In this document: piece after piece, positions 53,294-60,581 of the stretch
Layout of the letters: each line of letters begins with the position of its first letter
Position numbering within the stretch: the first letter of the stretch is position 1
Assembly: GCF_016195855.1 (NCBI RefSeq)
Contig: NZ_JACPYU010000012.1
Span: 182,434-246,433 of the forward strand
Source: Aquabacterium sp.
GTDB taxonomy: Bacteria; Pseudomonadota; Gammaproteobacteria; Burkholderiales; Burkholderiaceae_C
Length of the DNA: 64,000 nucleotides
Reading direction: 5' to 3'
Notes under the pieces: model-generated
The model's input: the letters and a program-made list of their open reading frames with translations, nothing else
Told to the model about the DNA's origin: nothing
The model's database searches: none
Made by a program: the position numbers and the translations under genes

Positions 53294-54139
53294 ATGAAAG
53301 TTGCTGCATTGCAAATGGTGTCCACCCCCCGCGTGGACGAGAACCTGGCCCAGGCCCGCACCCTGATCGCCCAGGCCGCGCGCGCTGGCGCCGAGCTGGT
53401 CGCCCTGCCCGAGTACTTCTGCCTGATGGGTTTGCACGACAAAGACAAGGTCGCCATCGCCGAGCCCCTGGCTGATGCGCGTGCGCCCGATCCGGCCACG
53501 GCGCCGATGCAACACATGCTGGCCCAGGCGGCCCGCGAACACGGCATCTGGGTCATCGGTGGCACGTTACCGATCCACAGCCACGAGGCTGATCGGGTGT
53601 TCAACACCGTGCTGGTCTTCAACCCGCAAGGCGAGCGCGTGGCCCGCTACGACAAGATCCACCTGTTCTGCTTTGATGATGGCGAGCGCCGTTATGACGA
53701 AGCCGCCTCGCTGACGCCCGGCCGCCAACCGGTGTCCTTCGAGATGCAGGACAAGGCCGGCGAGCACTGGCACATCGGCCTGAGCGTCTGTTATGACCTG
53801 CGCTTTCCCGAGCTGTTCCGCACCCTGGGGGCGGCCAAGCCACTGGACCTGATCGTGCTGCCGGCGGCTTTCACCGACACCACGGGCAAGGCGCATTGGG
53901 AGTTGTTGCTGCGCGCCCGCGCGGTCGAGAACCTGTGCCACGTGCTGGCCCCGGCCCAAGGCGGGCTGCATGAAAACGGGCGCCGCACTTTTGGCCACTC
54001 GCTGGTGATCGAGCCTTGGGGCGAAGTGCTGGCGGTGCAGGATGAAGGCGCGGGCGTGGTGATGGCTGACATCACCCATGAGCGCCAGACCACGGTGCGC
54101 ACGCAACTGCCGGCGTTGACGCACCGCGTGCTGGGTTGA
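53294..54139 (+). CDS. Nitrilase-family amidase (deaminated glutathione amidase-like)
   Basis: A 281-residue C-N hydrolase. The Glu-Lys-Cys triad is visible: Glu40 (LPEYF), Lys121 (YDKIHLF) and Cys166 (SVCYDLRFPE). The sequence type fits the Nit1/YbeM-like group that hydrolyses deaminated glutathione, a metabolite-repair role. Start at 53294 (MKVAALQM) is fixed by the family N-terminus. It follows no operon partner in this direction. The next 68 bases include a weak GCCTT-GGTC-AAGGC hairpin near 54191-54205. Confidence 0.9.
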   Translation: MKVAALQMVSTPRVDENLAQARTLIAQAARAGAELVALPEYFCLMGLHDKDKVAIAEPLADARAPDPATAPMQHMLAQAAREHGIWVIGGTLPIHSHEADRVFNTVLVFNPQGERVARYDKIHLFCFDDGERRYDEAASLTPGRQPVSFEMQDKAGEHWHIGLSVCYDLRFPELFRTLGAAKPLDLIVLPAAFTDTTGKAHWELLLRARAVENLCHVLAPAQGGLHENGRRTFGHSLVIEPWGEVLAVQDEGAGVVMADITHERQTTVRTQLPALTHRVLG

Positions 54140-54207
54140 GGGCGAGGGGCGCCTTAGCGTGGTCTCTGTGCGCCCTCTGTCCGCCCGCGTCAGGCCTTGG
54201 TCAAGGC

Positions 54208-54579
54208 TTATTCAGGCAGGTCCGTCCACTCGGCGATCACCGTGTTGGACTCCATGTTGCGCGTGCCATTGGGGTTGAACAGGTTCAAGGCGTGTGAGCC
54301 GGCACCTTCGCGGAAGTGCTTGCGGTCGAACAGTTTGAGCTGGGCTTCCATCGGCAGGTCGGTGATGCACAGCACATTGCGGCGGATCAGCGCGTCAATC
54401 AAGTCTTCCAGCACGCGCAGGAAGCTCGCGTCCAGCGAGGCAAACTGCTGCTGATCGGGGTCCAGGCCAATGAACTGCCGCACCTCGGGGTGGTCTTCCG
54501 GCAGGGTTTGCGCCCCGACCACGGGGTCACGGTGCAGACTGCATATCTGACCGGTAGCGTCGCGCAAGACGTAGAACAT
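54208..54579 (-). CDS. Conserved hypothetical protein (annotated elsewhere as tryptophan synthase beta-like)
   Basis: A 123-residue soluble protein starting MFYVLRDATGQICSL with GAGGT just upstream. Landmarks are LRVLEDLIDALIRRNVLCITDLPMEAQ and KLFDRKHFRE. Relatives in Burkholderiales and Pseudomonas carry the misleading name tryptophan synthase beta-like; no catalytic motif of that enzyme is visible. Role unknown. The 505 bases upstream (54580-55084) contain only the hairpin features listed and no convincing gene. Confidence 0.7.
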   Translation of the reverse strand: MFYVLRDATGQICSLHRDPVVGAQTLPEDHPEVRQFIGLDPDQQQFASLDASFLRVLEDLIDALIRRNVLCITDLPMEAQLKLFDRKHFREGAGSHALNLFNPNGTRNMESNTVIAEWTDLPE

Positions 54580-54902
54580 GGTGACCTCGACAAACATACA
54601 GATGGCTGATGTCGGTTTATCGGCGGGCGTTGTGCATTCTTGAGGGGTGGGCGGTTGTTTTTCACGCGACATCCGGCTAGCGGGATGCCTGTTTGCAATG
54701 CGGAAAATGAGCCCCGATTTTGGCGTTGGCATTAGCGTTGGGGACAGGCTGGAGGAGGTGCGCTTTCTCGGGGGAGCGCGAGGCGGGGGCTGAGCCGGCA
54801 TCCATCCAGGCTTCATGTTGACGGTCCCGCCGCATGCCACCTCAGCCGCGCCCCGCGCTCCCCCGCCAAAGCGCTCAGCAGCAACACGCACCGCGAGCCG
54901 CC

Positions 54903-54934
54903 CAAAAAAATGCCGCCGACCGAAGCCGGCGGCC
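54903..54934 (-). terminator. Rho-independent terminator downstream of the di-haem cytochrome gene
   Basis: On the minus strand GCCGCCGGC (54933-54925) pairs with GTCGGCGGC (54920-54912) around a four-base TTCG loop, with one G-T type mismatch, followed by A and seven T (54910-54904). It is about 150 bases past the cytochrome stop. Confidence 0.8.
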
Positions 54935-55030
54935 ATGAAGCAACGCCATCACACCAACAATACAAGGCGTCACAGGAGAGCAGACCACTGCTGCAGTGAA
55001 CTTTGCAATTACCAGGCCAGCCCCCACAGC

Positions 55031-55053
55031 GTGCCGTGCATCAGGCACGGCAC
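55031..55053. other. Perfect 9-bp inverted repeat just past the di-haem cytochrome stop
   Basis: GTGCCGTGC (55031-55039) and GCACGGCAC (55045-55053) with a five-base loop. It lies 31 bases past the stop codon at 55085 and lacks a T-tract. It could stabilise the 3' end of the transcript ahead of the terminator at 54903-54934. Confidence 0.6.
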
Positions 55054-55084
55054 ATGCCATGCACCAGCCTGGTCAGCCAAACGC

Positions 55085-57418
55085 TTACAGCGTCAACAGG
55101 TACTGCACCAGATTGGCCACTTCCGCCCCCGACTTGGCGCACCAAGGGTGAGGCGTGGCCGGCATGCCAATGGGTGCAGCCGCCCCCATCTCAGGGCCAA
55201 ACTCGCGGCGCATCTTCTGGAAGTCCCAGTAGTAGTTGTTCGCGTCAAACGCAGGCACCGTGAAGTACTTGTGCCGCTCGACGAACAGGTTGCGCGCCGG
55301 CGAGGTCCCGTCAAAGATGCTGGCCTGCTTGGCCTTGGGCACGCGGAACACATCACCCTTGCGGTTCAGGTCCGGCATCGGCGTGGGCTGGTCGGCCGAG
55401 CCTGGCACCGGGCGCACCGGCGCATGCAGCGTGTAGTACTGGTTGTACAGCGCCGAGCCCTCACTGCAACGATCGGGGTTGACCAGGTCCTCCAGATTGC
55501 GCACGTGGCCGTCACTCAGCAGGCCGCGCGACGTCACCCAGTACAGGTCACGCAAGTAGGTCGCCCGGATAGATTGCTGCTTGACCTGAAAGCCCGTCGG
55601 CGCAAAGAAGCGCCCCACCTGGTTGAGCGGGATCATGCGCTCGTTCGTGTTGGCCCCCAGCTTGTCCGAGTGGCAGCTCGCGCACGCCTGGTCATAACTG
55701 GCCTTGCCTGCCGCCACCGAGGCCGCCACCAAGGGGTAGCTCTGCCAGCCGCTTTGCACGAAGCTGCCTTCGCTCGTGCTGGTGCTGCCCGTTTGCGCCA
55801 GCTTGCCGCTCGATTTGAGCCAGCGGTACAGGCCCACATTGCGCAGGTCCCCATCGTTCTCGTCCAACGTGGACATATAGGCCGTCAAGGCCTTGAGCGA
55901 AGTGGCGTCCATCGAGCCCATGGCACCATCCGGCTCCTCGGCATGGATGTAAGAGCCCTCAAAGCCCACATACGACTCCGTGTGCGACAGCGAACGGCGG
56001 ATCGGCAGGTGGAAGGTCACATTGGGAATGGCCACCGGCGAGAAGATGTAGTCGTTGTCGTACAGCGTGCCTTCGCCTGCCGTGCGCGTGATGGTGGCCT
56101 CGGCCGCCCCTGCAGGCATGTGGTAGATCAGCGCGGTCTTGTCCACGTTCTTGCTGCCCGACATCCAGCTGGGGCCCGGCTCCGTGCCCGTGATGTACGA
56201 GAAGGTTGCCGTGGTCGAGCCGGTCTTGTCACCCAGCACCGCCCACTTCATGGACCAGCCCGGATTGGGCAGCCCCGGGAACACCTTGGTGACCGTGCCA
56301 CTGCCCTTGCTGTAGCTGATACGGTAGCCATGGCAGGACGCGCAATTGAAGCCGGCCCACGCGCCCTTGCCCAGCAGGGGGTGCACGGACTCGGCCTTGC
56401 GGTAACCCACCCAGCCGGTCGAGCTGGTATTGCCCTCGGTCAGTTGCGGCCCGATGCCCAGCAGGCCCGGCGTGGGGTTGAGCTGTGGATAGGGCTTGAA
56501 GTACACATCGCTGTAAGCCTCGGCCGGCACCTCGCTGCTGTTGATCTTGTAGGCCCCGAACAAGGCCAGCGGATCGGCTGCAGCCCGCGTGTACGGGTCC
56601 GTTGTCTTGTAGTTGAGGATCTTGTCCCAGTCCAGGTTCTTGAACTTGTGGCTCAGGCCCAGGTTGTAGTCGTAAGACCAGAACATCTGCCGGCCCAGCG
56701 TCACCATCGCGGCAAAGCTGGGGTTGCTCACGGCCACATCGATGGGCGTGATGGCCTTGGTTTCTTCCGACAAGGTGGACACCACATCGCAATTGGGGTT
56801 GGCCGGTGCCGGCACCCGGTAGACCTGCGCATCGATCACGTTGTGTGGGCCCGCCTTGATCAGCGAGTTGTTGTAGCCCGTGCGCTTTTGCACCTGCAAC
56901 TTCAAAGGCCCCTTGCTGGCGTGCGGTGGGACGCGGAACTGCACCTGCGTGTCGGACCAGGCCAGCACATCCTTGGGCCAGCTGCTGCGCACCACACCGG
57001 TTTCGTAGTTGGCCGTCGAGATGATGTCGAGCTTTTGCTCGTACATGACCAGATCGGTTTCCAGCACGCGCGCGTTGCCGATCATGATCTTGCTGAAGTC
57101 GATGTCGGTGCCCTGCCCGAAGCCGCTGCCCTCGAGCGTGACCGTGTCGCCCGGCTTGAGCACCGGCGCCGCATTGGCCGCACCCGCTGTCCACACCACG
57201 GCCCCATTGACCAGCATCTGCGACACGGTTGGCGCAGCGAAGTTCTGCGCCGATGCCGCACGCTGCTGCTCACGTGCCGCATTGAAGCTGCACACCGACT
57301 CCTGATTCGGGAAGGCGGGCGCCGCCTGCACACTGGCCATCAGGCACGCCTGAGCCGACAGGGCCACGGCCCCCATCACGGGCACCCGTGCCCTCGAAAA
57401 ACGCGATTGTCTGGCCAT
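55085..57418 (-). CDS. Large exported di-haem cytochrome with IPT/TIG-like N-terminus, distantly RoxA/peroxidase-like
   Basis: A 777-residue protein with a signal peptide (cleavage near VQA-AP, residue 32). Residues about 85-200 look IPT/TIG-like (KPGDTVTLEGSGFG). Two c-type haem motifs, CASCH, lie at 359-363 and 579-583, 220 residues apart. GFNCASCHGY and the later YLRDLYWVTSRGLLSDGHVRNLEDLVNPDR (621-650) resemble the conserved parts of the di-haem peroxidase/rubber-oxygenase superfamily. No membrane anchor is seen. The start ATG 57418 has GAGGAG six bases upstream. Two Crp/Fnr regulators and the System II maturation genes are upstream on the same strand. Its reaction is unknown; peroxidase, oxygenase or electron-transfer roles are all possible. 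Confidence 0.75.
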   Translation of the reverse strand: MARQSRFSRARVPVMGAVALSAQACLMASVQAAPAFPNQESVCSFNAAREQQRAASAQNFAAPTVSQMLVNGAVVWTAGAANAAPVLKPGDTVTLEGSGFGQGTDIDFSKIMIGNARVLETDLVMYEQKLDIISTANYETGVVRSSWPKDVLAWSDTQVQFRVPPHASKGPLKLQVQKRTGYNNSLIKAGPHNVIDAQVYRVPAPANPNCDVVSTLSEETKAITPIDVAVSNPSFAAMVTLGRQMFWSYDYNLGLSHKFKNLDWDKILNYKTTDPYTRAAADPLALFGAYKINSSEVPAEAYSDVYFKPYPQLNPTPGLLGIGPQLTEGNTSSTGWVGYRKAESVHPLLGKGAWAGFNCASCHGYRISYSKGSGTVTKVFPGLPNPGWSMKWAVLGDKTGSTTATFSYITGTEPGPSWMSGSKNVDKTALIYHMPAGAAEATITRTAGEGTLYDNDYIFSPVAIPNVTFHLPIRRSLSHTESYVGFEGSYIHAEEPDGAMGSMDATSLKALTAYMSTLDENDGDLRNVGLYRWLKSSGKLAQTGSTSTSEGSFVQSGWQSYPLVAASVAAGKASYDQACASCHSDKLGANTNERMIPLNQVGRFFAPTGFQVKQQSIRATYLRDLYWVTSRGLLSDGHVRNLEDLVNPDRCSEGSALYNQYYTLHAPVRPVPGSADQPTPMPDLNRKGDVFRVPKAKQASIFDGTSPARNLFVERHKYFTVPAFDANNYYWDFQKMRREFGPEMGAAAPIGMPATPHPWCAKSGAEVANLVQYLLTL

Positions 57419-57442
57419 GGCCATCTCCTCAAACAGACTGTT

Positions 57443-57485
57443 GGATGAACGATGGCGCCATGGTGCGCAAGGCCATCCTTCATCC
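57443..57485. promoter_or_regulatory. Long inverted repeat in the 5' region of the cytochrome gene, candidate operator
   Basis: GGATGAACGATGGCG (57443-57457) and GGCCATCCTTCATCC (57471-57485) are complementary at 13 of 15 positions, separated by 13 bases. It lies 25-67 bases upstream of the cytochrome start. On the minus strand a consensus TTGACA (57492-57487) is directly adjacent, but no good -10 follows, which would suit an activator-dependent promoter. An RNA hairpin is the alternative. Confidence 0.6.
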
Positions 57486-57540
57486 ATGTCAAGACGACGA
57501 CAAATCAGGGAAAGACCTCAGCACCCTGATGGATACGGGC

Positions 57541-58311
57541 TCAGGACGTGATGGTGGTCGTGGACGTGGTCGGCAGGAAGAAGCCCGAGCGCTCCAGCAT
57601 GCGGCGCTCGACCGGGGTCAGCATGGCCGCGTCCACCAGGGCCGCGGTGTCCAGCACATCGATCAAGCCGTAGGACAGGCGGATCACACCGCGCTGCTCC
57701 AGCGCCCGAAGCAGCTGGTTCACGGTCTGCCTGGACAAGGACATCATCAAGGCCAGCTGGGTCTGCTTGATGGTGAGCCGACGCCGCCCCATCTCGCCGC
57801 CCGTGACCGCGCAGTACGTCAGCCACACCAGGCGGCGCGCCAGCCGCTCGGCCGGTTGCACGATGGCCAGATCCTCCAGCGCGATGAAGGCCATGCGCAC
57901 CTTGAAGGCCATCAGCACACCGAAGTGCCGCCAGTAAAGCGGGCTGGCATCCAGCAAAGTATCCAGCGCAGACAGCGGAACAAAAAGCAAAGTGGTTGCG
58001 CCCTCTGCCACCGCATCGTGGGTGCGCGGCAGGCGGTCGAACAAGGCGATCTCACCAAACCACATCGGCGGCTCGATCAGCGACAGCATGGCCTCCCGGC
58101 CCTCTCGCGTCACACCGGTGATGTGCAGGCCACCGTCCAGCACGGCATACAGGCCATCCACCGCCTCGCCACGGCGAAACAGGGCCTCCCCATCGCGCAG
58201 GGTCTTGAGCAAGGCCAGGCTCATCAAGGCCTCGGCCAGGGCCAGTGGCACCTGAGAAAACCAGATGTCGCTGCGCAAAAGCTCGCGCTGTACTGCCGTG
58301 AGGGTCGCCAT
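57541..58311 (-). CDS. Crp/Fnr-family transcription regulator, paralogue 1
   Basis: A 256-residue regulator with an N-terminal cyclic-nucleotide-type beta barrel (LYAVLDGGLHITGV, FGEIALFDRLPRTHDAVAEG) and a C-terminal winged helix with recognition region SLSRQTVNQLLRALEQRG. No Cys cluster of the FNR type is visible, so it probably does not bind an iron-sulfur cluster. The C-terminal TTSTTTITS tail is unusual. It lies just upstream of the cytochrome gene on the same strand (122 bases from its start) and is the best candidate to control it. Confidence 0.9.
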   Translation of the reverse strand: MATLTAVQRELLRSDIWFSQVPLALAEALMSLALLKTLRDGEALFRRGEAVDGLYAVLDGGLHITGVTREGREAMLSLIEPPMWFGEIALFDRLPRTHDAVAEGATTLLFVPLSALDTLLDASPLYWRHFGVLMAFKVRMAFIALEDLAIVQPAERLARRLVWLTYCAVTGGEMGRRRLTIKQTQLALMMSLSRQTVNQLLRALEQRGVIRLSYGLIDVLDTAALVDAAMLTPVERRMLERSGFFLPTTSTTTITS

Positions 58312-58404
58312 GGGGGGCGATGATGCAAGCCACCATCACGTGGCCCTGTCATCCCCCCGACAATCGAGGGAAAGCCCGCCCCAGACCTGGGTGGGCCCAG
58401 AGGC

Positions 58405-59175
58405 TCAGGTCGGCTCGGCAGCCCGGCCCTTGGGGCCACCCGGCTGCAACTGGCCCAGGATGCGTTTTTCCGTGGCCGACACCCCCGCCCGCTCCATCAG
58501 GCGTGCACGGTCGAGCACCTCGATGCGGCCATAGGCCACGCGCAGCACACCCTGGTCCTGCAAGGACTGCAAGACCTGGTTGGTCGTCTGCCGGGACAGC
58601 GAGAGCATCAACCCCAGTTGGGTCTGGCTGATGGGCACCACGCAAGGGCCTTCGGTTGGCGTCAAGGCCGACGCCTCCACCAGCCACACCAGACGGCGCG
58701 CCAGGCGCGACTCGGCGGGCAGCAAAGCCAGGTCTTCCATGCCGATGAAGGTCAGGCGCAGGCGCAAGGCCATCAGCACGCCCAGCTCGCGCCAGTAATG
58801 CGGCTGGCGCTCCAGCATGGCCAGCAAATCGTGCTGCGGCACATGCAAGAGCTTGACCGTGCCCTCGGCCACCGCGTTGTGGGTGCGCGGTAGGCGGTCG
58901 AACACGGCGATCTCACCAAACCAGCTGGGCGCATCCACCAGCGACAAGATGGCCTCCTTGCCCGCCTCGGTCACGCCGGAGACACGCAAGGTGCCCTCCA
59001 GGATGGCGTACAAGCCATCCGCCGCGTCACCACGAAAGAACAGGTGCTCACCATGCTGCAGGCGGCGCGGTGTGGCCAGGTCCAGCAAGGCCTGCTCGAA
59101 GTCCTTGGGCACGCTGCCGAACCAGGGGTCGGCACGCAGCAAGGCCAGGGCCTCGGGGGAGATCCATTCACGCAT
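58405..59175 (-). CDS. Crp/Fnr-family transcription regulator, paralogue 2
   Basis: A 256-residue regulator of the same length as its neighbour and clearly a paralogue: LYAILEGTLRVSGVTEAG, FGEIAVFDRLPRTHNAVAEG, and the HTH segment SLSRQTTNQVLQSLQDQG. The effector cannot be told. It follows ccsB by 20 bases, so may be transcribed with the cytochrome c biogenesis genes, and precedes paralogue 1 by 93 bases. Confidence 0.9.
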   Translation of the reverse strand: MREWISPEALALLRADPWFGSVPKDFEQALLDLATPRRLQHGEHLFFRGDAADGLYAILEGTLRVSGVTEAGKEAILSLVDAPSWFGEIAVFDRLPRTHNAVAEGTVKLLHVPQHDLLAMLERQPHYWRELGVLMALRLRLTFIGMEDLALLPAESRLARRLVWLVEASALTPTEGPCVVPISQTQLGLMLSLSRQTTNQVLQSLQDQGVLRVAYGRIEVLDRARLMERAGVSATEKRILGQLQPGGPKGRAAEPT

Positions 59176-59195
59176 GCGCGCAGCCTTTCAACGGT

Positions 59196-60563
59196 TTACA
59201 GCTGACCGTAGGAGTGCAGACCAGACAAGAACATGTTGACGCCCAGGAAGGCGAAGGTCGTCACGACCAGGCCCACCAGCGCCCACCAGGCCGCAAAGGT
59301 GCCACGCAGGCCCTTCATCAGGCGCATGTGCAACCAGGCTGCGTAGTTCAGCCACACGATCAGGGCCCAGGTCTCTTTCGGGTCCCAGCTCCAGTAGCCG
59401 CCCCAGGCCTCGGCCGCCCAGAAGGCACCCAGGATGGTGGCGATCGTGAAGAAGGCAAAGCCCACGGCAATGGCCTTGTACATGACGTCATCGGCCACCT
59501 CGGGGGCGGGCGTGCGCTCATTGATCCAGGCCCGCGCGCTGATCACCAGCGCAAAGAACACCACCAGGCCACCCACCATGCGGCCGGCCTTGGTCACCGC
59601 CGCCATGTTGTCGGCAGACAAGTCACCAAACAGCGCAAAGCCCAGCAGGGGCAGGCCAATGAACACCACGGGCAAGCCGACCAGGCCCTTCCACAAGGCT
59701 GCGGGCTCGGCCGTCTTGAGCAGGTAAGCCAGCGCCACCATGGCCGACATCGCAAAGGTGCCATAGCCCACGAAGTTGGCCGGCACGTGGATCTTCATCC
59801 ACCAGCTTTGCAGGGCCGGCACCAGGGGCTGGATCTCGCTGGCGCCACGCACCAGGGCGTACCACAGCAAGAAGCCCACGGCCGCGCTCACCACCAGCAT
59901 CACAAAGGCGCCCAGCGAGCCCAGAGCCTGCCCCATGCGGGCAAAGCGGTCCTCGTAGTACAACCAGAAAGCCGTGGTCAGCCACGAGAACAGCACGAAG
60001 ACTTCATACAGGTTGCTCACCGGGATGTGCCCGATGTCAGGCGCAATCTGGTGGCTCTCGAACCAGCGCACCATCGTGCCCGTCAGCGCCATGAACACCC
60101 CGGCCCAGGCAATGCGCGAGCCCAGCTTCGTGCCCGTGTCGCTGCGCGTGACCACGCCAATCCAGTAAAACAGCGTGCTCATGAAGAAGAGCAGGCTCAT
60201 CCACAAAATCGCGCTCTGGCTGGACAAGAGGTACTTCAGCCAGAACACCTGATCGGCCTTGGACAAGTCCGCGCCATAGTCGTCCGTGGCGCGCATGTAC
60301 AGCGCCACCGCGGCCCAGGTGGCCAGGCCAACCAACAGCATCAACAGGCGCAAGGGACGCCAGAACCAGCCCAGCGCGATCAGGCTGGGCACGGCCGCCG
60401 CCAGGATGCCTTTTTCATAGACGTCCATCGCCGTGCCGAAGCTCATGAAGGCCCATCCGCCCAGGGCGACCACGGCCAGCGCAAACAACCAGTCTGTCCA
60501 GTGGCGTTGACCCATGGAGGGCCCGGCCATGGGCGCGCGGTTGGTCGTAGAGGTGCTGCTCAT
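59196..60563 (-). CDS. ccsB: CcsB/CcsA-type cytochrome c biogenesis protein (haem handling)
   Basis: A 455-residue polytopic membrane protein with the tryptophan-rich WWD-type motif AEAWGGYWSWDPKETWAL, flanked by His residues in nearby helices. It works with ResB to carry haem to the periplasm and attach it to CXXCH apocytochromes (System II). Start at 60563 has AAGGA eight bases upstream; an ATG at 60572 overlaps it. It follows resB by 18 bases. Confidence 0.93.
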   Translation of the reverse strand: MSSTSTTNRAPMAGPSMGQRHWTDWLFALAVVALGGWAFMSFGTAMDVYEKGILAAAVPSLIALGWFWRPLRLLMLLVGLATWAAVALYMRATDDYGADLSKADQVFWLKYLLSSQSAILWMSLLFFMSTLFYWIGVVTRSDTGTKLGSRIAWAGVFMALTGTMVRWFESHQIAPDIGHIPVSNLYEVFVLFSWLTTAFWLYYEDRFARMGQALGSLGAFVMLVVSAAVGFLLWYALVRGASEIQPLVPALQSWWMKIHVPANFVGYGTFAMSAMVALAYLLKTAEPAALWKGLVGLPVVFIGLPLLGFALFGDLSADNMAAVTKAGRMVGGLVVFFALVISARAWINERTPAPEVADDVMYKAIAVGFAFFTIATILGAFWAAEAWGGYWSWDPKETWALIVWLNYAAWLHMRLMKGLRGTFAAWWALVGLVVTTFAFLGVNMFLSGLHSYGQL

Positions 60564-60581
60564 TTCATGCATCCTTGCAAA

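Noticed and set aside
54580..55084. Possible gene in the 505-base gap
   Set aside because: The open frames there have no ribosome binding site, domain or codon pattern; only the two hairpins are convincing.
54815..57448. 877-codon plus-strand open frame opposite the di-haem cytochrome
   Set aside because: It is the antisense shadow of a clear protein with haem motifs and a signal peptide. The composition is His/Arg/Gly-rich, without any recognisable domain, as expected from GC-rich antisense frames.
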